Position numbers and translations under genes: made by a program
Part shown: in pieces, positions 1-10,349 of the stretch
Layout: the number at the start of each line of letters is the position of its first letter
Position numbering within the stretch: position 1 is the first letter of the stretch
The notes under the pieces: model-generated
What the model was told of the DNA's origin: nothing
What the model saw: the letters and a program-made list of their open reading frames with translations, nothing else
The model's database searches: none
NCBI GenBank assembly: GCA_002335605.1
Contig: BEDY01000009.1
Span: 124,001 to 188,000, forward strand
Reading direction: 5' to 3'
From: Prillingera fragicola
Lineage: Eukaryota; Basidiomycota; Tremellomycetes; Trichosporonales; Trichosporonaceae
DNA length: 64,000 bases

Positions 1-1379
1 GCGCCCGCACATTACGACCTTTTTCACCCTCCTCGCGTGGGGGGTCAGTTTTGGGTGGCTCGGTGTCACGTCGCCGTCAAAGTGCGTCTCTCGTGCGTGA
101 AGCGCTGACACGGAAGATGGCAGATTGGCACGGCGCTGTACATCCTCGGACTCATCGGGTATCAGGGAGCCCTCACTTTCTGGACCGCAGCGTTCCCGGG
201 CCTCGCGAGGGATTTGCCCGAGATGCAGGAGAGTGAGCAGGAGCTTGCGCGGGGCGAGATTGAGTGAGTCTCGGTCTCCTGTCGCGCTTACACGGCAGCA
301 CGAAAACGCACGACACGCGCGACATGCTGCAGCGCAACCGCCTGGCCAACGTGTCGTTCTTTGTCTGCTCGTGCGGCGAGCTCGTCGTCCTCGCCATCCT
401 GTGCGGCATCCTCGTCGCGGTCGTCAAGGAAGGGGACACGGAGAGCAACACGCGGGCCCTGTCAATCGTGTGCGCGTACAGTGCCGCCGTGTGGAGTAAG
501 TTGTGCTACCGGATGTCACTGATCATCGTAGTCGTGTGTGCCCTGCCGTGGCTGTTCTTCGAACAATACCGCCCCGGCAACCAGCTCCCCCCACGCACGA
601 CCTATCTCACCGCCGGTCTAAAGCAGATTTACCACGCGTTTAGGCTCTGCACGCGCCTCAAGCAGACGTTCATCTATCTCGCTGCGTACTTTTTCCTCGG
701 CGACTGCCTCAACACGCTCGTGACGGTGATTGCGACGCTGCAGAACGAGGTCGCGAGCTACGACACCAAGACGCTCAACTATCTGCTGATTGACGGCATC
801 GGCGCGCAGGCCATCGGCATCGCCATCTTCTGGCTGGTCCAGAAACGGTTCACGATCCGCACAAAGACCATGCTGCTAGTCAACGGCTTTTTCATCCTGC
901 TCCTCGCCGCGTGGGGGTGTGTGGGGATCACGCAGCAGAGGTTTGGTTTCCACAATGCGTGGGAGTTTTGGGCCTACCAGGCCTACTATGGTGTGTTTGT
1001 CTGCCCGTGGTACGCGATTTCCCAGGCAATGATCTCCGAGGTCGTGCCCCGGGGCAAAGAGTTTTTATTCTTTGCCCTGTTCAGCATCATCGGCAAGACG
1101 TCGTCGTTTATCGGACCGTTTGTGTCGTCGGCCATTATCGACAGGAGCGGCAACAATAACATGCCGTTTACATTCTTGCTCGCCCTCGGCGCCGTCGCTA
1201 TGGGGATCCTGTTTGCCGTCGACGTCGACAAGAGCAGGAGGGAGTGCAGACAGTATCTCGAGGACGAGGCCGAGCGCGTGTACAAGCTTGGGCTCGTCGA
1301 GGTTGCCGACGGGGTGAGGGCGGCGTCGCCTACGGTCGTGGAGAAGGCCGCGTCGCGTGCGGTTACGGAGAAGGCTTAG
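1..1379 (+). CDS. Atg22-like vacuolar effluxer, 3' part (5' end outside window)
   Basis: MFS-type permease of the Atg22 family, whose known role is export of amino acids from the vacuole after autophagic breakdown. The 5' end lies before the window. Visible exons are about 2-64 (this junction is uncertain; an alternative intron is 82-116), 124-263, 299-495 and 532-1379, with introns of 35 and 36 nt. The spliced protein carries the family landmark RNRLANVSFF after a charged loop, then ALPWLFFEQYRPG, then six or more hydrophobic segments, and ends in a hydrophilic tail. The 36-nt intron at 496-531 has a perfect gtaagt donor and removes three out-of-place basic residues, restoring AVWIVCALPW. 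Family assignment is by recognition. The downstream 3.6 kb is empty, so no operon-like context helps. Confidence 0.82.
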
Positions 1380-4300
1380 CTGCCGGGTCGGCGCGGCTGG
1401 TTTGTATCGTTAGTCTGCGTATGCCATCTCTGTTTGACTGGCGTGAGCAGGTAGCAAGCAGCCACTTGGCTCTCGCTCGCGGTCTCGTGACAGTCGGCGT
1501 CTGGCACTTTGGAGACATCCTTGGCGCGAGCCGTGCCACAGCAGTGGCCCTACGGCCTACGGAAGGCGTTCAACGCAGCGCCAGTCTATTGTACTCAGCC
1601 AAGACAACTCTGACAAACGTCAACAACCACAGCCCTTGGCATGCGCCGCATCCCCCACCCGGCATCCCCACCCAGCATCCCCAAACGCCACACCCAACAA
1701 CTCTCCTGCAACAGCACCCTGGCCTCCATTCCATTCGTCGACCCGCTGATTCGCCGACAAGACGTTTCGGCCCCATTGGCCCTTTCTTCGGCGCGCTCGG
1801 CGCTGACGGCGCTAGGGCCTGCTCGGAATAGCTCCAGTGTTGGCGTGCAAACATCAGTGCGTCAGGTCGGCAGTCCTCTCGGTGTCAGTAGTCCAGGATG
1901 CTTGCTTCGCGTCGTTCCGACCTCCGAACCACCCCACAGGACCAAACATGGTCCCAAGACCCTTTGTAGCAAGCAGCAGCGCAGCGAGCAGCAGCGCCGC
2001 AGCGCAGCAAGTGGGCTTCTTCGAACCAAGGTCCACCCCAACCTTGGGACGTAGTCCACCCCAACCTTCAGACGTAGCTGTGCAGCACAAATACATACTA
2101 CAAGTGCCTCCAAGCACCCGCAGGTCCCATTCGTAGGAAAACTGCACAGAACCGGCACAGGGCACCGGGATGGCTCATCCCTGTGTACCCTGGGTGGTGC
2201 GGCCTGCCCTCGCCGCTGTCAGGGTTGCCTGCAGTGGTGCTTATGGCGCTGCTCGCCATGAACTGCGCTCGGCTGCTTGGCGGTCAGAGGCTCGGCGGCG
2301 CGGCGGAGTGCTCGGCGTGTCGGCGGGCAAGATGACGGGCAAAGGACGTCAGGGTTGGAGTGGTTGGTTCCGACGCCACTAAAGCAGGCTTTACTTGTCG
2401 ATGCTGCGGATGTTCTTGATGGATGCTGCGGATGGCTTGGCTTTCGGCGATATTTGGCCTGTGCGTGAGTGTTGCGGCGAGCTCGAGAGTCGAGGGCATG
2501 CGATGGACGGACTGTGGATCTATCGCTTGTCACTGTCCCCGACTCGGTGGCTTCCAATGGCTCACTCACCTCTTGACCCGTTGAACCACAACATGCCAGT
2601 CTAGAATTGCGAGCCAAGCTGAAGAAGGAACAGTCACAAGACGTCAAACCATAACACCTGCTCGAATCCGAACAGCAGCCCAGATCGATCTCGCCGCCTT
2701 GCGATCCGCGGAATGGATGCTGCCATACGCGACGCGACGTGACGTGCGCCGCTGGCAGAACGCATCGCGACCCCTTGCTACTCGTGCATCGAGTGCAAGC
2801 GCCGACCAGATGGCTATGAATACGATCCTGCCAGATCTATCCCGCTTGCACAGATCTCCCCGCTGGTAGAGACCGATTTGGACGCGAGATCCATCCGCCC
2901 GCCAGTCGCGTGTGATTTGTCTTGTTGTGCTTGCTGCGCAGCATCAGATCGAGGCTAGCCGTGGTCATATTCATGTTTGTGCAATTCAAACTACATGTCG
3001 TGGCGCTTTTGGCCGCAGCTGCGAGCAGCGAGATCTTGCTCTTGTGGCTGGTCGACGCCAGAAACGGTCTTCAAGTACCATTTCAGTCGCTCGCAAACCA
3101 TAAACCGCATGCATGTTCATGGGACAGACACACGCACCGGTGTCTGGGAATCACCACCGGACACATGATCAAACTGGGGACATGTTCGGCGACATTATCA
3201 TTCTTCCCACCTCGTCTAGCGCAGGGAACCAAACAAACTCTACTCCCACCCACCCGACGTACGTGGACATTGCCAAACATTGCGCACATTGCTCTCGTCC
3301 TCGGATGTTTAGAGTTGGGCAGGCCATACCCCGATGTCGTGTGCATCGCGGTCGCATAAAACGTAATGCCTGGCCAAGTCAGGTCGGTAGTCGGAGGAGC
3401 TGAAACACTGCACGTCGCGTCAAAACCTTACAACAACCTGGAATGGTCCTGTAACGTGCTCAAGCATTCCAGCGTCGTACCCAGCCTGCCAATGCATGCT
3501 CGCAGCCAAGAGACACTCGGTGACCGCCAAGCAGCGCGCAGTGCTTGTTCTCGCCGTCGCCCAGCGTTCGTCACCGCCAAGCAGCGTGCCGGACACACAG
3601 GCTCGGACACGCGCACGCGCATGGTAGCGCCGCATCGTCTCAAACGGCGTACCTCTGCGTACACCTCGCTTGCACTTCGCTCACGCCGTGCCCGGATGAG
3701 CCGACCTGGAAGCCGAGCGTGAGAGCGCGTCGTCACCGTCCGCATCGCGGCCTGAGTGCGTCGAACCTCGTGCGCGATGTGGGTAAACAACGTCCTCTCC
3801 TCCCACGAGTGCATCTCATGCCTATTGATAACCCTTTGGCCCAAGAATAACCCCCCTTTCGACACCACCCCGCACTGGACCGGGTGTGAGAAGCGAAGGG
3901 AGACGTTACAGGCTTGGCTGGACCTGGGCACATGGCCCCACGCCTCCAAACACATCAGTGATGGCACTCGCGGCTCGCGGCTGCTCGTGCGATCCGTTCG
4001 TCTCCATCTCTGCACCTCGAACGAGAACAACACTGCTGCTGCATGCAACAACATGTAGAGACGATTCAATTGCTTGCCCGCAGAGTGGTCAGTAGCCCTG
4101 ACCCCACGACGCCCCCCAGCAGCTACCCTGAATCCGAGGCAGATCCCTCCCCCCGTGCGCCCTGCCAATGCACTGTGATGCGTACAACGGCGTGAGAGCT
4201 GCGGATCTGTATGCTGTGTGTGGGGCGTCGGCTGTTTGGTACACCACTGTCTGTGCGCGGGGCATGTGAGTGTCAGCTCGCGTCGGTCGCTTCGGCTGCC

Positions 4301-4988
4301 TCGGGAGAGGTGTCGGTCGATGGTGAATGCAGCCTGTACACCTCTAAGCTTGCTGCTATTCATCGGCGTGGGGATGGTTGTTGTTTTTAGAACCAGCAAC
4401 ATGCCTGTTGGATGCTCGATGGTAGGTGAACAAGAGATCAAGATTGAGTAGGTAGGTGCTCCTGAAACGGAGACGCCCTGGGACAATGCTCTCGGAGTGT
4501 TTACCCTGAAGGCCCCCCCGTGATCCCTCGGATGTCATGCCTGGAAGAACACGTATTACGTATTTGTGTGTATTCAGGGTCCACTCAGGCATGCTAGTCC
4601 TGTTTGGGATGACGCCCCCCTGTGTGCCTGATAAACAACGAAGTGTGTTGCCCCGCGTGTCAAAGGACGCGTCAGGAATCTGCGCCCTAGACAGTACACA
4701 CACATCAACACACACAAACCTCGACCCTGAGGGCGTTTGCGCCCCTTCTGCGCCCCTCCTCCCCCCCATCTGCGCCCCTCCCTTGCTCTGTGCACATTCT
4801 CCCATCGAGTGGTTGTCGTTTGTGTCCTTTTTCCATTCATTCTCTCTTGTACTTTGACCACAAACACTCTCCTTTGCACCCACTCCTCCCCCCTTGGCCC
4901 CGTCTCCTTTTCTACCAGCAAGCTCCGCTCTCTAAGCCTGCTTCTTCTTCTTCAACTCCTACCCCCCTTTCACCTCCGTGGCACAACA
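1380..4988. other. Long intergenic region without a convincing gene
   Basis: About 3.6 kb between the Atg22-like stop and the ThuA-like start. Open frames exist on both strands, but they have low-complexity, arginine/cysteine-rich translations with no recognisable domain and no consistent splice pattern. The segment holds a 23-bp tandem repeat near 2031 and a pyrimidine-rich run at about 4737-4980 that is probably the promoter and 5' leader of the next gene. An unspliced non-coding RNA cannot be excluded. Confidence 0.5.
2031..2076. repeat. 23-bp tandem duplication
   Basis: Two adjacent 23-bp copies (2031-2053 and 2054-2076) of a unit starting GTCCACCCCAACCTT, differing at two positions. It lies in gene-free sequence and no function is apparent. 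Confidence 0.85.
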
Positions 4989-6311
4989 ATGTTCGCCAAC
5001 GCTCTCGCCTATGCGGCGCTCTACGCCTACGTCAACATGGTCCGCGCCGACCACGTCTCGGACAGCGTCGTCGCTTCCCCCCACGTCCTTGTCTACACCA
5101 AGACGGCCGGCTACCGTCACGACTCGATCCCTACCGCCATCGAGGTCCTCGGCGAGAATGCGGAAAAGTACGGCCTCACTTTTACTTTTACAGAGTGAGT
5201 AGTCCCCGGACCCTTGGGACTGCAACTGACAACGACGCAGGGACGAGGGCATATTCGTCGACGAGGCGCTGTCGCAGTTTGACGGTGTCCTCTTCGTGCA
5301 CCCCACCGAGGAAGGTACGTTACAACCGCCCCAACAGCACTGACAAACAGTCCTCGCCGACTATGGCAAGGAGGCATTCCGCAAGTGGCTCAACTCTGGT
5401 GGTGTTTTCGGTGGCGTCCACGCCGCCTCGGGATGCATGTACAACGACGGATGGTACAAGGACACTGTCGGTGCGCTGTTTGACTGGCACCCCGAGTTCC
5501 AGAACGCTACCTTCCTCCGCCTCGACACCCAGCACCCTTCCACAAAGGACGTCCCAGACAAGTGGCGCTTTGTAGGTACCGCTTGCTGTCACGCATGCTA
5601 ACGATCCAAAGGGAGAGGAGGTCTACTTTTTCGGCGCAGACCCCCGCAGCGTCGGCGCGACTGTCGTCATGACCGTCGAGGAGGGCTCTTTCGACAGTGA
5701 GTACATACACAGCCTTGGCCGGTGCCTGAATTCCGTCCCGGGCCGAGGATTACGACTCTCTTTTTTTCTTGTGCTCACCGCTGCAGACCCCATGGGCCCC
5801 AAGCCTGAGCAGGGCACGCCGCACCCCATTGCTTGGTACAACGAGAACGCCCGTCCTGGGGACAAGCTCGAGCCCGGATGCAACAAGAAGGGACGCATGT
5901 TCTACACTGCCCTCGGACACGCAAACGAGAGTAAGTCGACCCTGCTCCGAGCGAGCACTCCCGCTTTCCTAGCACACCTTACCGTCGAGGCACATGCTAA
6001 CCTTGTTCGCAGCCTGGCACGACGACACCTTCCTGAACCATCTCCTTTCCGGCTACACCTGGGCGCTCGACGGCGCTACCACTCGCGCATACGGCAACGG
6101 ACTGGTGGGCAACACCAACACGTCATCAAAGCCAGTCTACCCCCCTCCCCCTCCCCCGGTTGACAACTCGACTGCCAACGCCTCGTCCGACTCGACCGAG
6201 GGAAACCTCGCTGGAACCAACAACAACAACAGCGGATCAACAGCCCGCTTTGGCCTGTCAGCAGCCCTCGTCGCCGTCGCGACCGCCGCAGGAGCCTTGT
6301 TCGCCCTCTAA
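4989..6311 (+). CDS. ThuA-like domain protein, secreted and probably GPI-anchored
   Basis: Six exons: 4989-5194, 5241-5314, 5351-5571, 5612-5696, 5787-5930 and 6013-6311, giving 342 aa. The N-terminus is hydrophobic and signal-like, ending near MVRA. Residues about 28-230 form a ThuA-like (class I glutamine amidotransferase-type) domain with VLVYTKTAGYRHDSIPTAI, VLFVHPTEE, GGVFGGVHAASG and GRMFYTALGH. ThuA was named from bacterial trehalose utilisation; its chemistry in fungi is not established. A proline run, an Asn/Ser-rich spacer and a hydrophobic C-terminal tail follow, the usual layout of a GPI-anchored surface protein. The start is the first ATG after a long pyrimidine-rich leader. It may be a cell-surface sugar-related protein (inference). 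Confidence 0.85.
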
Positions 6312-7313
6312 GGCTCCTTTTCTCAAATGGACACTCAAACCCCTCACGCTCGTTCCCCCGCAGCAGCCCAAGTAGGCTAGGCATGCTTGCATAGGTAGTC
6401 TTTTTTTTCTTTACTACAATAGTATATATCATCTAACCGAGACACTCCAAACCCAACCCAACACACATCCACCTACCACTAGTTTATGCGCGGGCTGGCA
6501 ATACCCGGTGCGAGGCGCGCGCGCCATTGGGATCCCCCTGGAGGGTTTTATGCAAGGTTATGACACGGTGGGCCGGCGAGCACGGACTAGCGATAGCGCA
6601 GGAAGCAACCAGACTGCGGATCGGGTGACTGATAATCATACTCGCCGAGGCCGGTCATCTAGGCCGGGTCCGAGCGCTGCGCAGCGCAGGGTGCAGCACG
6701 TCGGAGGCTCATCGTGCGTGCTGCGCCGGCCACGGCGGCGGGGCTCGCTATCGGTAGAGCAGGACATGATGCCAAGATGCGGAGGGGTCTTGGCTGCTGC
6801 GGATCGTGGCGCTTCCCCGCGGGGAGGTGGTGGGTACGGAGCTGGGGCTGGGTGTGAGTGTGAGTGTGAGTGTGAGTGTGAGGGTGGGTGTAGGTGTGGG
6901 TGCATGGGTGTGGGTGCCAGCACGTGCCATGGTCGTGGGTATGCTTGATCGTGGGTATGAGTTGGTGAGAGGAGGAGATTGGTGTGGCATGCGATGGTCG
7001 CAGTGTGCGAGTCACTGCGAGTCACTGCCATTGCTTCGCTGCTCACGGTTGCGTGTGGTCGTACTCATGGGTCGTCGCTGACGTCGTTTGGGTTGGATTC
7101 CCATGTGTGATGCGTGGGTTGATTGCGCGACGTGGGAGTAGACCGACGTGTGAGCATGTGTCTGCCTGGCTAGACCTTGCGGGTCCGGCTGGGTCCTCGA
7201 GGCCGTCACGGTAGGCTGCTCGGCCCAGCTACAGAGTGCCAGTGCAGTAGTAATACAGTCCATTGCCATCTGATCTAGTCCGCTTCCTCGTGGCTGGTCG
7301 ACCTAGACCGGTG
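6312..7313. other. Intergenic region between convergent genes
   Basis: About 1 kb between two convergent genes. It contains a TGTGAG microsatellite near 6851 and no supported coding sequence. Confidence 0.6.
6851..6890. repeat. GTGTGA microsatellite
   Basis: A run of the hexamer GTGTGA repeated about five times, grading into GGGTGTAGGTGTGGGTG. Simple low-complexity repeat in intergenic DNA. Confidence 0.8.
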
Positions 7314-9863
7314 CTAGCCCGTACTCTTTTCCTTATGGTCAACCTCCTTGTCCGCCCTATCCTTGGGTCCAAAGAACCACACGAGCTCCATACACCCCTG
7401 CCACGTCAGCCACGCTCAACGAAGGCACTCACCATACTCCCCGCCAGAACACCAGCATAGACGATAAACACGACCGCAACAGCCAAATTACTCTTGGCGA
7501 GGGGGTACATTTTGTTCTCAAACACGAGCCCGCCCTCGACAATACTGTGGTCAATGGAAACGTTCCGCCCACCGAGATCAAGCAAGGTGAGGAGACACAG
7601 CGCCGTGCCCCCGCCAAACTGAAAGCCATGCAGGACATAGCCCGCCGCGCCCTTGAACTTGTACCGCTCCACGGACCGGAGCGCGCAGAGGAGCAGCACG
7701 AGCCCCGCCGCGGCGTACATCCAGAGCACGCCGGCGTAGATGTCTGTTAGCACTAGGTTGAGGATGTCTTCGACTAGGGCTTTTGCGTCCGTCGCTGAGG
7801 TGCTGGTTAGAGACTCGCCGTCATAGCCCATCAGGTTGAGTTGGCGCAGGAGCGGCTTGACGCGCCCAGGCATGCTGACCGAGGATTGCTTTCGTGGTTA
7901 GCGCAAGGCTGCTGCAGGGGACTCACAGAGCAGGTCGTCTGGACAATCTGGCCGAGGTACTGATACCCCCACACGAGGATGGTGCTGTTGCGCTGCTCGC
8001 CGGGTAGGTTGGGTTTATCGAGGTATCCCAGCAGCGTGGAGTACTCTGACAGAAAGTCTGGCGACAAGTCGAGCTTGCCCAGGTAGTTTGCCACCTCCCA
8101 CTGCTCCTGCCCCGACAAGCGGGTGCCCGCGACGGCCCCCTGGACGGCGTCGTAGAAAATCTTGTACGCCTCGACGAGGCCGTTGCTCCACGACGTCATT
8201 GCGATAGTGTTCACCATGCTGGCGATGAGGAGGAGCATGGCAAAGTGCAGCGGAAAGTGGATGAGCTCCCAGAGCCACGTGCGGGCCGCGTCGACGTCAA
8301 TGTCCGGGTTGAAGTTTGCGAATAAAAACACCCAGGTCAGGTACAGCACACCTATGCCTGCTCGTCAGCTCTGTTTTGCCGAGTCACGTACAGAGGAACA
8401 CTTGTGCGTAGCCCGTGTGCGCCTGACCGATGCCCGTCAGCGCAGACTGGAACGCGGTCACCAAGTTTGTGAACCCAAAACCCCTGCTGTTAGTTCATCC
8501 CTCGACGCAGCAACGTACAGAATAGTCATCGTCAGCGACCCGTACTGGTTGGACAAGTGTCCCTCGCGCGCAGGCACCTGCACCCCGTACAGTGCCTGCG
8601 CACCGATGACGGCCAGCTGGATGAAGATGCCCAGGTACAGCAGGGCAATCTTTGCGCGAGAGCGATTGAGCGATGACTCGGAGATTGCTGCAGAGGCAAT
8701 GAACATGATGCACGCTATTGTGAGCGAGACCAGGGACCAGCGCGGGGCAGTGGTGCGGCGATTCACTGTGCGGCCCAGAATGCTGACTGGGGCTGTTAGC
8801 GGTGTTGACACTGGGCGTACCTATCAAGTACTGGAGTCCGAGTACGCCGCAGTGCGCGGCAGTGACAATGGTGACAGTGAGAAAAGACTGTTGAGCCGCA
8901 GCTACGGCGTCAGCAGGTGTCGAGCGACGCACCGACCGTGATCAACAGAAGCCTGCACGTCCTCGGCCGTCGGGTCGAGCGGCACCTCGACAAACGGCGG
9001 GGCGAGCGCAGTCAAATCCCAGCCCCCACTCGCAGCCGCGACGTAGACAAACAGCAGAATCTGCAGCCCCTTGAACAACCTGTGCATGACGTCGTTGCAC
9101 TCGAACCGTAAGTCGTAGTGAAGCTGCGTCGTCCACAGCCCGACCACTATGGTAAAGTATCTGTCGCGTCAGCTCGCTTCTGTAGCAAAGTCATACCCAA
9201 AGTAACTCGGAATCTCCTCTGGCGTTTGCACACCGTGCGTGGCGTAAAACGCAGAAAGCGTCGCACCAGTCAACAAGTCTGTGCGTCAGCTCGCCTCTGT
9301 CAGAAGCACGCACTGTAGAACAGCGACAGCCAGTTGGTCACCGCTGCTTCCGGCTTGTGCCATGTCCCCTCGTCATTCGAAGCCGGGTAGAGCATGAACG
9401 GGATGCGGCGGTATTTGGTTCGGCGCCTGGGAGCAAAGAGCTGTCCACGCCGACGGCGCGGGGTGTTGCTGTCGTTAGCTTCAGATTGCTGTGGAGCTTA
9501 CCCTACGGCCGCCTCTTCGTCTTGGTCCTTGCGTTTCTGGGGCTTGTGGGCTTTATCCGCGCCACTGTCGTCTTGCTCCTTGTCGGTGTTATCGCCGTCT
9601 TTACTCGTCCTCCTGGCCTTGCCCTTCTGACACTCATTTCTGCCGGGGCTGCTGTCACTCTCCTCATGAGCGGCATTGCGATCCTCACGTCTGGACTTTA
9701 GAGTGCCCGATCCAGATCGTCCCCAAGCTTGACTTGTGCCCGCGAAGTCGTCCTCTGAAAAATCGGTTGGCTCACTGTGTGCCCCCGAGTCGTCCTGCTC
9801 GGAATGGTGCGACTCGTCTGTGGCCAAGTGCTGACTTTGATCGTCCTCACATTCGAGCGTCAT
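7314..9863 (-). CDS. LtrA-like (low temperature requirement A) multi-pass membrane protein
   Basis: Ten exons read from 9863 downwards: 9863-9502, 9468-9314, 9278-9197, 9160-8937, 8901-8821, 8792-8519, 8486-8392, 8351-7927, 7888-7433 and 7385-7314, totalling 741 aa in frame. Introns are 28-47 nt. The N-terminal 120 residues are acidic and Ser/Lys-rich with no membrane segment. The rest has many hydrophobic helices with the family-like stretches VVGLWTTQLHYDLRFECND and IQLAVIGAQALYG, and ends in LVWFFGPKD followed by a charged tail. LtrA proteins were first linked to growth of Listeria at low temperature; the fungal role is unknown. Family assignment is by recognition. The 28-nt intron (8793-8820) is unusually short, and its exact borders should be treated as tentative. 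Confidence 0.8.
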
Positions 9864-10349
9864 GGTTTGAGAGGTGGCGGGCCCAATGTGAGAAGAATGA
9901 GTGAAGAGGGGTTATCAAGGTGAGTGAACGGATTGCAGCTGTTAGGAATAAGCGTTTAGACTGTCGTTGCCCGAGCAGCAGTACGACGAAGATGGCAAGA
10001 TTGCAACATCAACGTCATTAAAGACAGTGGGCCAGGCCTTGGAGCCAAGCAACGGAAGCAAAATTGGTTTGTAATGCGTCATTACCCTTTCCAGTTGCCG
10101 GCATTAGGAACAACAACAAACATTATTATTTTATTTTATTCAGTCAGTATCTGCTCTTGCTCACTGCTTGCACTACATGCATGAGGCTGTCAGCACTTAC
10201 CGATACAGTGGGGAGAGCAGTCACAAAGACAGTGAAAGGCAGTCGGGACAGGCCGGGGTTAGCAGGTCGGCAACGAGCCCATGGGGGGAAGCTTATGTTG
10301 TCGAGCCTCCATCTTTCATTTTTCTTTGACATTAAGAGTCCATTTGACG
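9864..10349. other. Intergenic: LtrA-like promoter side and GH36 3' side
   Basis: About 490 bp upstream of the LtrA-like gene and downstream of the GH36 gene, both on the minus strand. No coding sequence, RNA gene or clear element was recognised. Confidence 0.6.

Noticed and set aside
3428..4486. 352-aa open frame on the minus strand
   Set aside because: Arg/Ser/Cys-rich translation with no domain and no hydrophobic or helical order; typical of a chance frame in GC-rich DNA.
6841..7046. Histidine/proline repeat protein on the minus strand
   Set aside because: Translation of a GTGTGA microsatellite; no gene structure around it.
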